A stretch of 33,793 bases of DNA, taken from positions 1-33,793 of the forward strand of contig JBNKGC010000051.1 of the NCBI GenBank assembly GCA_050289625.1. Reading direction: 5' to 3'. This DNA comes from NIC37A-2 sp050289625. Lineage in GTDB: Bacteria; Myxococcota_A; Polyangia; Polyangiales; Polyangiaceae. The notes under the pieces are model-generated. The model saw only the letters and a list, made by a program, of their open reading frames with translations. It did no database searches and was not told where the DNA came from. Made by a program: the position numbers and the translations under genes. Of this stretch, positions 6,949 through 14,079 are shown in pieces (the stretch's first letter is position 1; each line of letters begins with the position of its first letter).

Positions 6949-9900
6949 TCATTGGGAGAACGGGCAGGAATACGAAATTCGCCAATCGTTCAGGTTGGGG
7001 GTCTGCCCGCTTGGGTTGGGCTGGAGCGTAATTTCCAGCTCGAGGAAGGGGAGCTTGACCGCGCTTTGCCCGAGCAAGCCGTAGAGGTCGATGGGGCAAA
7101 CGCCCTCCTCGAGCTCACACACCTGCGTGTCGGGGGTCCGAGTGGCTGTGGCAATGTCCGTCCACGCTTCGCTCGAGAGAGCCGCCTCGCTACCGGCTGC
7201 CCGCATGCGGAACGAAACCCGCGCGTCCGCTGGCACGCTGGTGTCGTATCCGAAGAAGGTCCAAACGGGGCTCTGATCCGGTGCGCACGTCGCCTCGTAT
7301 ACCTCCGTGGTGACGTAGGACCCCGCCGTGGACAGCTGGCACCCGACCTCCATCCAAGCGCGCGCTCCCGCGGTCGACTGGAGCGAGTTGCAGCTGCTCG
7401 GGCAGAGCGAGAGTTGGCTTGGGTTGGTCGGGTCGTCGTAGTACCAGCCGTCGCCCGAGCAAGCGGCGAGGCTCGCCACCTCGCTCAGCATCGTCTCGGC
7501 GCCCGAGCCGTCATCGTAATGGACCTGGGCGCTTTCGGGGTCGAGGTTCGTGTCCTGGGGGAGCGTGAAGTCGCACTGTGCCTGAGCAGTCGCGATGACT
7601 TCATGAGCGATGGCTGAGAATACCGCGTCGAAGTTTCCAGCACGGCACACGGGGTAGCGCAGACCTCCCGTCAGCTTGCTGAGCGCTTGGTATCCGATTC
7701 CCGGGCCCGCGGCGGTGGAACACATCGAGGTCTGAATGGGTGCGGTCGAAGGCCACGCTTCGTTCGGTACCGCGGCGTCGGGGACACCCACGATGCTGTG
7801 CCAGACGTAGTTGCGAGCCGAGGGTGTGCCGAACTGTTCGGGGGAGCGAGCCGTGAGTTGGGCGTCGAAGGCGGCGGCTGCTGCTGCTCCTCCGGACGTC
7901 GTCGACAAGTCGTCGAAAGCGTACCCCCAACTGCTGCAGCTGACGTCGTCGTCTCCGATGAACACGAAGGTCTTGAATGCCTCCTCCCGAAGCCAGGCGG
8001 ACCAGCCGTTCGGCGCCTTGACAGACCAGCCGGAGCGATTCGGGTCACCGAACTCGTCCGGTTGATCGAAGGAGGCGATGGAGAGGCAGAAGGCGTCCCT
8101 GCTGCCGACGTCGGCACTGTAGTGGAAGAACTTCGGGGGATTGTTCTTCAGGGGCTCCGTCGAAGGATTCGTGCAGGCGTTGCCCCCCAGTGGAGAACCG
8201 ATGCAAATGGGATGGTTGCTGTCACCGATGGCCACACCGACCTGCCCGTAGCGAGAGATCATGATCACCCGATAGTCGAGCCCACTCTGCTCGATGATCT
8301 GAGCGAAGTCGGCGTAGATGCGCGTCTGTACCTCGGCGATCTCGAGGTCCATGCTCTTCGAGTTGTCGATGAGGAAGATGATGTCGACCGGAGAAGTGGC
8401 TGCTGTGGTCGTCGTACTGCCCCCGGCGCAGACGGGCTCCTCGCAAGCTCCGTCGTGATGGATCGCCCAATTGTCGAGGGTCGAGCACTCGCTCACCGCG
8501 CCACCTGGATTCACCATGATTTCACGGCCACTCGCGAGTCCAGGGCAGTCGGCGACTTCGATGCATCGGCCAGGGAGGATTGTCTCGGTCGTCGTGCACT
8601 CCGTGGCACCCGAAACATCGGGGTCGGTCTCGCCGAACTGTCCGGAGCCGGAGGGAAAGTGGACCAGGCGAACGCCTGCGGGAGCCGTCATCGTCCCGTG
8701 GTTGCACACCGGGATGGTCCCCTCGCAGGGGACACCGACCGCCAAATCCGGTCCGAAACATGTCGCGTCGACCTCGCCGGGGTACCAGGGAACGCAGCTG
8801 CCCGTCGTGTTCGACGGGTCGCTCGCGTCGCATTGCACGGCGCAAAGGGCATCTGCTCGAGCCACGCAGTCGGAGCTCCACCGCCGGGATTGTCCATCCG
8901 TGAGTCGGGAAGGGGGGCCTTCGCACAGCGAGGGGTGACTCTCGCCGCAGTAGGCTGGCTCCCAGGCGGCGTCGCTCGCGCGCATCACGGCGCAACGTCC
9001 GGTGGAGCTCGTGGAAGCCCAGCTTTCGAAGAGCTCGCCCGTGTGGTCGGTTCTCCAGTATCCGCTCGGTGAGCCACTCGACCACACCCAGCGGCCCCAT
9101 GAGGAGTAGGGGATCCTGCTCGTGAAGCCAATCCACACGTCGCCGCTACGGGAAAGAGAAGCGAGGAAATCTTGTTCGGTTTGGTCGGAAACCGCTGCGA
9201 GGTCCCACGTGCCGCCGCGCGCCGCGCAGGCGGCACGGGCGTCCTGCCAGCTCTTTTCACTCGTCGATTGGAAGTAGCACCTGCCGTCTTGCGCAACCTC
9301 TCCGGGACCACAGCCGCAAGTCGCCCCACAAGAGGTCTCGACTGCCGCGGCGCAGGCGCCCGTCCAGAAGCCCGCTGCATCGCAGCACGAGGGCATGTCC
9401 TGGCAGATCTGTGCCACACACGGATGACAGGTAGCCTTCAGCGGCGCGCCGCGTTCACACGGGTCGTGCGTGCAGCTCGGCGCGGCGGGAGGCTCGGCGC
9501 AGCAGGAGTCGTCCACCGCACAGACCATCGCTGCGCAGTCGTTGCACGACGCTTCGAGGGGCGCGCCCGTAGCGCAGGTGGAGTGGAAGCAGGCTCCGGC
9601 ATCGGGCGCTTCGCAGCGCGAGTTGTACTGACAGTCGCGAGCCGTTTGGCAAGGTTCGCGGAACGCCTCGTCGAGAAAGGAAGAGGGAATCTCGCCGAGG
9701 GTACCCGTGGTCCAGTCGGGTGGGGCGGCGCTGGTGAGGCTCGACAGGGGTGTGGTTGGCTCTTCCTCGAAGTCTCGGCAAGAGGGGTCGCAAGGATTTT
9801 GTTCACAGGGGCCTGGCGCCGAGAGCGCGAGAGGACGCGGCCCCCCCAGACCGGAGGGCGCCGGAAGACGGAGCTGCTCGACGGTGGTTCCGTCTCCGCA

Positions 9901-10164
9901 CGGACCCCAATCGCCATCGATGCACGTCTGGTTGCCGTGGAAGCAGCTCAGGATGCCCGAAGTTTCTCCCAGCGTGATCGAGCACGACCGGCTCGCTCCC
10001 GCCTCGCACCGCCCGCTCGTCATTCCGCTGTACATCGAGGTAGGCCCAGCGGAAGGCATCTCGCCGAGTTCGTTACCTTCGCCCGAACACCCCGGCGTCG
10101 GGCCCATGGAGAACCCGAGGGAGAAAACCAACAGGGCAATCGTCGGACAGCGGCTCGTCGTCAT
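6949..10164 (-). CDS. Large secreted C-type lectin / von Willebrand A surface protein
   Basis: 1071 residues with an N-terminal export signal and a Cys at 26 in a weak lipobox (PTPGC). Residues about 165-285 are cysteine-rich and contain two copies of a module with the pattern C-x-H-x-x-C-x-x-GAPL-x-A-x-C-x-x-C then SCC. Residues about 285-418 are a C-type-lectin-like domain (GRCYF, SWQDARAAC, WIGFTSR, ending in SLCEGPP). Residues about 590-850 are a von Willebrand A domain with a MIDAS motif (FLIDNSKSM, i.e. DxSxS) and the strand FVFIGDDD. The final 200 residues carry more cysteines and look beta-rich. It is likely an adhesin or recognition protein at the cell surface, perhaps for prey or kin contact; that role is inferred from domains only. 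It is divergent from the DUF4215 lipoprotein. Confidence 0.9.
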   Translation of the reverse strand: MTTSRCPTIALLVFSLGFSMGPTPGCSGEGNELGEMPSAGPTSMYSGMTSGRCEAGASRSCSITLGETSGILSCFHGNQTCIDGDWGPCGDGTTVEQLRLPAPSGLGGPRPLALSAPGPCEQNPCDPSCRDFEEEPTTPLSSLTSAAPPDWTTGTLGEIPSSFLDEAFREPCQTARDCQYNSRCEAPDAGACFHSTCATGAPLEASCNDCAAMVCAVDDSCCAEPPAAPSCTHDPCERGAPLKATCHPCVAQICQDMPSCCDAAGFWTGACAAAVETSCGATCGCGPGEVAQDGRCYFQSTSEKSWQDARAACAARGGTWDLAAVSDQTEQDFLASLSRSGDVWIGFTSRIPYSSWGRWVWSSGSPSGYWRTDHTGELFESWASTSSTGRCAVMRASDAAWEPAYCGESHPSLCEGPPSRLTDGQSRRWSSDCVARADALCAVQCDASDPSNTTGSCVPWYPGEVDATCFGPDLAVGVPCEGTIPVCNHGTMTAPAGVRLVHFPSGSGQFGETDPDVSGATECTTTETILPGRCIEVADCPGLASGREIMVNPGGAVSECSTLDNWAIHHDGACEEPVCAGGSTTTTAATSPVDIIFLIDNSKSMDLEIAEVQTRIYADFAQIIEQSGLDYRVIMISRYGQVGVAIGDSNHPICIGSPLGGNACTNPSTEPLKNNPPKFFHYSADVGSRDAFCLSIASFDQPDEFGDPNRSGWSVKAPNGWSAWLREEAFKTFVFIGDDDVSCSSWGYAFDDLSTTSGGAAAAAAFDAQLTARSPEQFGTPSARNYVWHSIVGVPDAAVPNEAWPSTAPIQTSMCSTAAGPGIGYQALSKLTGGLRYPVCRAGNFDAVFSAIAHEVIATAQAQCDFTLPQDTNLDPESAQVHYDDGSGAETMLSEVASLAACSGDGWYYDDPTNPSQLSLCPSSCNSLQSTAGARAWMEVGCQLSTAGSYVTTEVYEATCAPDQSPVWTFFGYDTSVPADARVSFRMRAAGSEAALSSEAWTDIATATRTPDTQVCELEEGVCPIDLYGLLGQSAVKLPFLELEITLQPNPSGQTPNLNDWRISYSCPFSQ

Positions 10165-10337
10165 GGGGGATCTCGCGAACAGGACGCCGATGCTCCACCT
10201 GGGATGGTGACGTCTGGCTGGATCGCGCGAACGGTCGTCGACAGACGAATCGGTGACGGTCTTCTCACTCCGAGACCGTTCGATTCAGAGCGAGCGCACG
10301 CGAAAGAGCCATCTCGATTCGGCCGTATTCGAAAGCG

Positions 10338-10355
10338 CGCGCCGGAACCGGCGCG
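10338..10355. promoter_or_regulatory. Palindrome just upstream of the lipoprotein start
   Basis: CGCGCCGG-AA-CCGGCGCG is a perfect 8-base inverted repeat with a 2-base centre. It ends 9 bases before the ATG at 10365, in the space where a ribosome-binding site would be. No other Shine-Dalgarno is visible. It may be an operator or a structure that limits translation; no function is established. Confidence 0.4.
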
Positions 10356-10364
10356 TCCTCCACA

Positions 10365-11627
10365 ATGCCGCCGACCGTTCACTTTCGACGAGGAGAGCTC
10401 CTGGGGATTTGGATCGCTGTGCTCGCTCCAGGAGCGAGCGCGTTCGCAGGCGGGTGCTCCAGCGATTCCCGCGCGGGAAGCTACGGACCGGCGCCCTCCG
10501 CCGAAACGGGTGGAGGTGGGGCGGGGGGCGCCACCGGAACTTTGGCGGGAGCGGCTGGCTCGAGCGGACCTGCGCCGTGCGGAAACGGGCGCTTGGACGC
10601 CGGAGAAGCCTGCGATGAAGGCGAGCTTCGCGGAGCTTCGTGCGAATCGCTGGGGTTTCAGAGCGGGCTGCTCTCGTGCGGAGGTGACTGCGAGTACGAC
10701 GTGTCGGGATGCATGGGTGTGGAGCAGTGTTTCGACGCCCGAGACAACGACGGCGACGGGCTCGCAGATTGTTCGGACGCCGACTGTGTCGCCGAGTGTG
10801 GTGACTCCTGCTCGGGTGCGCCCGTGCTGGCCGACCCAGCACGAGTCACGAGTTCCACTGCGGATCGTCCCGCTCTCCATGCGGGTTCGTGCAGCGCATC
10901 TTCCAACACCACGAGCGGCCCCGAGCTTGCTTATCGGTTCACCGCAGCGATCACCGGTAAGATGGTGGCTCGGCTCACCACGGACGCCCTGCTCACGGTC
11001 TCCATTCGGAGCGTCTGCGAGAGCGAACCGACGGAGCTCGCGTGCGGGTTCTTCGAAGCCGTTGCCGACGTCTCAGCGGGAGACGCGGTGTTCGTCCTCG
11101 TCGATGGAGCCGAAGCGCCAGACAGTGGCGCATTCGAACTCGAGGTTTTCTCGCGGCCAGCGAACGTCTGCGGTGACGACGCGCTGGATCCCGATGAGCC
11201 GTGTGACGACGGCAATACCGATGCCTCGGACGGCTGCGATCAGTGTGTCATGAAGCTCGGGGAAACGGAGCCCAACGACGACGCTCCGACCGCAGACGAC
11301 GTTTCAGTCGGATACGCCGCGATCGACCCAGCGGGAGACGTCGACGTGTTCACCGTTGTCGTCAGTGCGCCCGGTTCTGCCCTTTCCGTGGGCACCACGA
11401 GCTTCGGTGGCTGGACCTGCACGGAAGGGCTTCTCGACAGCCACCTGGAGGTCCTCGGAACCGACGGTACGACGATTTTGGGCGAGGACGACGACTCCGG
11501 ACTCGGGTTTTGCGACCGGATCGAGCTCGTCGGTCTCGATCCGGGAACGTACTTCGTCCGCGTGAGTGCGTCGCCTTTCGGACTCGCTCCGACCTTCCCG
11601 TACCGCATCGAGGCGACCGTCCAGTGA
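10365..11627 (+). CDS. Lipoprotein with DUF4215-type repeats and PPC-like domain
   Basis: 420 residues. The signal has a hydrophobic core and lipobox-like AGGC (Cys 31), followed by a Gly/Ala/Ser linker (about 45-75). Two cysteine-rich repeats of the DUF4215 type are visible: CGNGRLDAGEACDEG near the start and CGDDALDPDEPCDDGNTDAS with DGC following in the middle. The segment DARDNDGDGLADCSDADC resembles calcium-binding thrombospondin type-3 repeats. The final 120 residues (TEPNDDAPTADD, GDVDVFTVVV, LGFCDRIELV, PGTYFVRVSA) look like a pre-peptidase C-terminal (PPC) beta-sandwich. It is likely anchored to the outer membrane and facing outward. Its start is divergent from the lectin/VWA gene, so the two may share control. 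Confidence 0.88.
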   Translation: MPPTVHFRRGELLGIWIAVLAPGASAFAGGCSSDSRAGSYGPAPSAETGGGGAGGATGTLAGAAGSSGPAPCGNGRLDAGEACDEGELRGASCESLGFQSGLLSCGGDCEYDVSGCMGVEQCFDARDNDGDGLADCSDADCVAECGDSCSGAPVLADPARVTSSTADRPALHAGSCSASSNTTSGPELAYRFTAAITGKMVARLTTDALLTVSIRSVCESEPTELACGFFEAVADVSAGDAVFVLVDGAEAPDSGAFELEVFSRPANVCGDDALDPDEPCDDGNTDASDGCDQCVMKLGETEPNDDAPTADDVSVGYAAIDPAGDVDVFTVVVSAPGSALSVGTTSFGGWTCTEGLLDSHLEVLGTDGTTILGEDDDSGLGFCDRIELVGLDPGTYFVRVSASPFGLAPTFPYRIEATVQ

Positions 11628-11711
11628 AGCGCGAACCGAAAGTCGGGTGACCGATGGATCCGCGTTAACCGATCTGGCCTGCGACCGTTCCCGCCTTTTG
11701 AGGATTCGAGC

Positions 11712-12425
11712 ATGGCCTGTCTCAGAGGATCCACGGCGTTCTGGCAGATTGTGCACCTGTTGCTCATCGGGGCAGGGGCGGGCTGCTCGTACGACTGGGA
11801 CAAGTTCGACCCGTCGAATGCCTCGTTGGATGCGTCGTTGGGCGGAGCTGGAGGGGAAAGCCCAAGCGGGAGCGCGGGAGCGTCCGGTCCCGAGCCGGCA
11901 GGTTGCCAACGAACCTGCTCCTCCAGCCAGCTCCCGAACTCGTCGTTCAGCTCCGCCTTCAACGACGTGCCCGAAGGGTGGGCGATCCTCGACGAGGAGC
12001 TCGGGAGCCGTGCGGAACTCGACCAGTACGGCACGTGGGGAGGGGACACGGGTGCGAGCATGCGCGTTCGCACGTTCTCAGGCGCGGGCGAGCCCGCCTC
12101 ACCTGATTACCGATGCGTGATTGGGACCACGGTCCCGCTGTCCCTCGGCGACGCCGAGTGCCTCACCTTCAGTTTGATCTCGGGGCTGCCGGAGCGCTTT
12201 GGCGGAGCTTTCGTCCCGGTGATCTTGGTGTACTTGGACCAGAACGGGCAGGAGCTCTCGACCGAAGACCTCACCGAGGTACGAACGCGCGAGCTCCGGG
12301 AGAGCTCCGCATCGCAGCTCGACGTTCCCGCCGGCGCAACGCACGTGCTCATCCGCATGATTGTGCCAGCCGACGTGGAGCTCCTCGTCGACGAGATCTG
12401 CGTGGAAGCATACTCACCCCTCTAG
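11712..12425 (+). CDS. Small lipoprotein, probable beta-sandwich (unknown function)
   Basis: 237 residues. ATG 11712 follows GAGG at a suitable distance. The signal ends in GAGAGC with the lipid-bearing Cys at 25, then a Gly/Ser linker of about 25 residues and a pair of cysteines (QRTCSSS). The rest alternates hydrophobic strands (SMRVRTF, VPVILVYLDQNGQ, THVLIRMIVPADVELLVDEICVE) and resembles the jelly-roll sandwiches found in carbohydrate-binding or galactose-binding-like domains. No catalytic motif is visible and the family is not recognised. It follows the DUF4215 lipoprotein by 84 bases on the same strand and may be co-transcribed with it. It converges on the sigma-partner gene; no clear terminator was found in the 72-base gap. 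Confidence 0.8.
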   Translation: MACLRGSTAFWQIVHLLLIGAGAGCSYDWDKFDPSNASLDASLGGAGGESPSGSAGASGPEPAGCQRTCSSSQLPNSSFSSAFNDVPEGWAILDEELGSRAELDQYGTWGGDTGASMRVRTFSGAGEPASPDYRCVIGTTVPLSLGDAECLTFSLISGLPERFGGAFVPVILVYLDQNGQELSTEDLTEVRTRELRESSASQLDVPAGATHVLIRMIVPADVELLVDEICVEAYSPL

Positions 12426-12497
12426 AGCACCAATCAGTTTGCCTTCCGGACGCCTGCAAAAACCGCCCCGGGGCCTCACCCGCACCCGAGAGGTCGG

Positions 12498-13340
12498 TCA
12501 CTTGGACGCGGCGTCGATCAGTGCCTGCGCATCCGACTGGCGGTAGCCCCCGTAGCGCCCCTCCGCGAACGGCGTTAGAGCCGCGATCGCCGCGCTGCGT
12601 TCCCCAAGCCGGAGCAGAAGGAGCGCTCGGTTGTAGCGTGCCTCCGTTGCAAAGGTGCCTCCGGGCGCCAGGCGGAGATATTTGTCGTAGGCTCGAATGG
12701 CTGCGCCGGGATCGCCCCCGTCGAAGTGGAGGCGATGCGCTTTTCGATAGAGCGCCAGGGTGTCGAGCTCGGGAGGGGCTTCGTCTTCGACTTCGTCGTC
12801 CTTCGCCGAGGGCGTGACGTCGTTCACCCTGACGGGGGCCTTGGCTCGGTCCGTCGAGGTGCTCGAGGGGGCATCGGAGTGGCGCGGTGCCGCGACCGGG
12901 ACGGAAGCGGGGCGCGGTTCGGGTGGTGCCGCTTCCGGAACGACCCGTTCGGGTGCCTCGTCGACCGACGTGGATTCCTGGTCCGGAGCTTCCGAGGGTT
13001 CGGGTGAGCTCGCCTGCGGAGGCGTGCTGAGGCTCTTGGCCGGAAATGGGGTGCTCGCGGTCGAGGCAGTAGCGAGTTCGGCCCCCTCTTCGGGTGCGGA
13101 GACCACAGCGACGATCTCGTCCACCCATCGACCGAGCTTGCCGCTTGCGCCTGCCCAGGCGGTGGAGCCCGCGAATACGGCGGCGAGTGGAATGCCGAGG
13201 GCGAAGCCCGTCCGGCGCTTCCGACGGCGTTCGTGGAGCCCGTGCAGGATGCGAGCGCGGGTCCGGTCGCCGATGGGAGGTTCCCCCGTGCTTTCTTCCC
13301 TGAGCGCGCGGGCAGCCGTCTTGAGGAGATCGTCGCTCAT
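12498..13340 (-). CDS. Membrane protein coupled to ECF sigma factor (candidate anti-sigma) with TPR tail
   Basis: 280 residues. ATG 13340 overlaps the sigma factor stop by 4 bases (ATGA), which implies translational coupling and a shared complex. The short cytoplasmic N-terminus (1-45, ending in an Arg/Lys cluster) is followed by one membrane segment (about 46-63), a long Pro/Ser/Ala/Glu-rich extracytoplasmic stretch (about 85-195), and a C-terminal tetratricopeptide-like domain (LALYRKAHRLHFDGG, AIRAYDKYLRLAPGG, ARYNRALLLLRLGE). The position and topology suit an anti-sigma factor. However, the zinc-binding HxxxCxxC motif of ZAS anti-sigmas and FecR-type domains are both absent. The TPR part could sense a periplasmic protein. 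The anti-sigma role is inferred from gene order. Confidence 0.78.
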   Translation of the reverse strand: MSDDLLKTAARALREESTGEPPIGDRTRARILHGLHERRRKRRTGFALGIPLAAVFAGSTAWAGASGKLGRWVDEIVAVVSAPEEGAELATASTASTPFPAKSLSTPPQASSPEPSEAPDQESTSVDEAPERVVPEAAPPEPRPASVPVAAPRHSDAPSSTSTDRAKAPVRVNDVTPSAKDDEVEDEAPPELDTLALYRKAHRLHFDGGDPGAAIRAYDKYLRLAPGGTFATEARYNRALLLLRLGERSAAIAALTPFAEGRYGGYRQSDAQALIDAASK

Positions 13341-13948
13341 CGGACGCCCTCTCGCGCAAGCGCTTCCCGCAGCTTCCGTTTCGCGTGGAACACACGGGTT
13401 CGCATGGTGGCTTCGGGAGAACCCACGATGGTGGCGGCCTCCCGCGCGGTCCGCTCCTCCACCTCGCACAGCACGAATGCCACGCGCTGATCGAGAGGCA
13501 GATCGTCGAGTGCTCGAGTGAGCACGCTGGCGAGCTGGCGCCGTTCGGCGTGGTGCTCGGGGCAGGCGCTTGCACGAGGAGCGATGGATTCGAGTGGCTC
13601 TTCGGCCATTCGATCCACTGCAGCTCTTCGTCGTGCCGCACCGCGCACGAAGTGTTTGGCGTGGTTGACCGCCACCGAGATCACGAACGTGCGCAGACGA
13701 CTGTCACCGCGAAAGCGTCGCACAGCCCGCGGAAGAGCGAGAAAGACCTCCTGAACCAGGTCTTCGGCGGCCGCGTCGTCGCCGACTAGGCGCTTGGCGA
13801 ACGCGCGCACGGGCCCACTGAAGGCGTCGTACGCGTCTGCGATCGCCGATGCCTCCCCCGCTTGCAGCCGTTCGACCAGGAGCTGCTCCTCGTCCAGGGC
13901 AGCACGAGTGCCCGTGACGGGAAGGGGGACTCTCAGGCTCATGTTCAC
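13337..13948 (-). CDS. ECF-type RNA polymerase sigma factor
   Basis: 203 residues, the usual size for an extracytoplasmic-function sigma factor. Region 2 spans about residues 35-110 (AYDAFSGPVRAFAKRLV, then AAEDLVQEVFLALPRAV and RLRTFVISVAVNHAKHF). Region 4 spans about 140-200 (LTRALDDLPLDQRVAFVLCE, then a helix-turn-helix TAREAATIVGSPEATMRTR). Regions 1.1 and 3 are absent as expected. The start is ATG 13948; the ATG two codons later is an alternative. Its gene overlaps the candidate anti-sigma by 4 bases and follows the TonB cluster on the same strand after a 131-base gap. It may control the uptake operon, but no promoter motif was confirmed. Confidence 0.93.
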   Translation of the reverse strand: MNMSLRVPLPVTGTRAALDEEQLLVERLQAGEASAIADAYDAFSGPVRAFAKRLVGDDAAAEDLVQEVFLALPRAVRRFRGDSRLRTFVISVAVNHAKHFVRGAARRRAAVDRMAEEPLESIAPRASACPEHHAERRQLASVLTRALDDLPLDQRVAFVLCEVEERTAREAATIVGSPEATMRTRVFHAKRKLREALAREGVR

Positions 13949-14079
13949 GGGGGACTCCGGGGGGCCCGCCGTCCGGGGCGCGACGGCGCGATGGGCGGGC
14001 TCTATCTGGTGGGTGCCCGGAGGTGCCCGAAGTGTTCAAGCGGAGTGTCGATTTTTCAATCCCGGCCGAGCCGCTCTCG

